The notes below the pieces were generated by a model that had not been told where the DNA came from, did not search any database, and was given only the letters and a program-made list of their open reading frames with translations. From Variovorax sp. WS11 (GTDB lineage Bacteria; Pseudomonadota; Gammaproteobacteria; Burkholderiales; Burkholderiaceae_C), in NCBI RefSeq assembly GCF_010499245.1, contig NZ_JAAGOW010000004.1, positions 186,001-250,000 of the forward strand: a stretch of 64,000 nt of DNA, read 5' to 3'. How positions within the stretch are numbered: position 1 is the stretch's first letter; the number at the start of each line of letters is the position of its first letter. Of the stretch, positions 63,476 through 64,000 are shown piece by piece. Both the position numbers and the translations under genes were made by a program.

Positions 63476-64000
63476 TCAGTTCGTTCCCGCGGCAGGACGG
63501 AGCTCGTAGACGGTCGAGAAGTCGACATCCCGTGCCACGAATATCTTGATGACCTCGCCCTGGTGCTTGTAGAGGCTGGGGCGGAGCTGACTGCCCTGCT
63601 TGAGCATCTCCTCGACGATCGTCTTCGTGGTGCTGCCCGTGTTGTTGAACTGCGAAGGCGTGCCCTGCATCCCGATGTTGAAGGTGTCACCGCTGCCGCT
63701 GGCGCGTTGGGCCGCCCGCGCGTCGTCGCGTGCGATGTAGATCTGCTTACCGTCCTCCAGGAGCGAGAAGAACACCGCGCCCGCGAAGCGCTCAAACCAC
63801 TTGTTGTCCACGTAGCCCGAGGTTCCCGCCCGGCCCAGGGCATCCGTGCCGGGTGAGTTCAGCTGCACCGACACGAAGTTCGGCGTCACGGCGCGCGACC
63901 ACAACGTGAAGATCGCCTTCTGGCCGGCTTGCACGCCCTGCGCATATTCGCCTTCCATGGTGGTGCCGGCCTCCATCAGCACCACCTTGCCGTCCATGGA
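63476..64000 (-). CDS. virB10: VirB10/TrbI-type secretion channel protein, partial
   Basis: The C-terminal about 174 residues are in the window; the gene continues beyond the right edge. The VirB10 beta-barrel domain is clear: EGEYAQGVQAGQKAIFTLWS, NSPGTDALGRAGTSGYVDNK, FERFAGAVFFSLLED, and the final QGEVIKIFVARDVDFSTVYE. VirB10 spans both membranes in the secretion apparatus. More transfer genes are expected just outside. Confidence 0.93.
   Translation of the reverse strand, partial: SMDGKVVLMEAGTTMEGEYAQGVQAGQKAIFTLWSRAVTPNFVSVQLNSPGTDALGRAGTSGYVDNKWFERFAGAVFFSLLEDGKQIYIARDDARAAQRASGSGDTFNIGMQGTPSQFNNTGSTTKTIVEEMLKQGSQLRPSLYKHQGEVIKIFVARDVDFSTVYELRPAAGTN

Noticed and set aside
1..64000. 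CRISPR arrays or rRNA genes
   Set aside because: No regularly spaced direct repeats and no rRNA-like conserved segments were noticed.

Overview
The window is a GC-rich stretch from a betaproteobacterium. The gene content points to Burkholderiales, most likely Comamonadaceae of the Variovorax type: a Bug-type tripartite-tricarboxylate receptor, an H-NS of the MAQTY type, a PHA-system protein and a CpoB-like protein. It is an accessory region rather than core chromosome. There are no rRNA or tRNA genes, two insertion sequences, three toxin-antitoxin-like remnants, a tyrosine recombinase, and the start of a conjugation cluster (ssb, virB11, virB10) running off the right edge. Many genes are broken by single-base frameshifts, several of them in homopolymers, so part of the apparent decay could be sequence error.

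Layout. 1-9300: small proteins, a frameshifted ClC chloride channel, an orphan CpoB-like protein, a Sir2 deacylase, and a periplasmic oxidative-repair cluster (MXKDX methionine-rich peptide, thioredoxin-like protein, MsrA, DM13 protein). 9384-16669: a catabolic cluster of visibly lower GC. Transcribed leftward are a Bug receptor, a 3-hydroxyisobutyrate-dehydrogenase-like protein, an aldehyde dehydrogenase, a cytosolic sulfatase and a DUF1028 protein; a divergent TetR regulator faces them. The cluster is bracketed by second, partial copies of two sequences found at the left end (a KfrA-like coiled-coil piece and a ClC piece). 16670-21200: a mosaic of gene fragments, an intact IS256-family element with 8-bp target repeats, and very small ORFs. 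21204-26800: a conserved hypothetical, a PHA-system protein, a covalent-flavin oxidoreductase, a flavin monooxygenase and small hypotheticals.

27119-32959: a tight four-gene operon encoding an S41-type peptidase, a secreted protein with one heme-c motif, an amidohydrolase and a uracil-DNA-glycosylase-superfamily protein. I do not recognise this combination as a described system. 33332-36915: an AbiEi/AbiEii pair whose toxin gene is split by an IS1634-family element with 6-bp target repeats; removing the element restores the reading frame exactly. 36955-43907: metallo-beta-lactamase-fold protein, binding lipoprotein, PIG-L deacetylase (frameshifted), methyltransferase, an orphaned RES toxin, SET-domain and YkgJ proteins. 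44797-55682: mostly hypotheticals and wrecks (GlgB, DUF1016 nuclease) with one AAA ATPase. 56209-58360: a LysR/Acg-oxidoreductase divergent pair. 59400-64000: recombinase, an H-NS with two DNA-binding domains, ssb and type IV secretion genes.

Functions that plausibly work together are periplasmic methionine-sulfoxide repair (6682-8858), sulfate-ester use (9384-16669), the unexplained operon at 27119-32959, and conjugative transfer with xenogeneic silencing at the right end.
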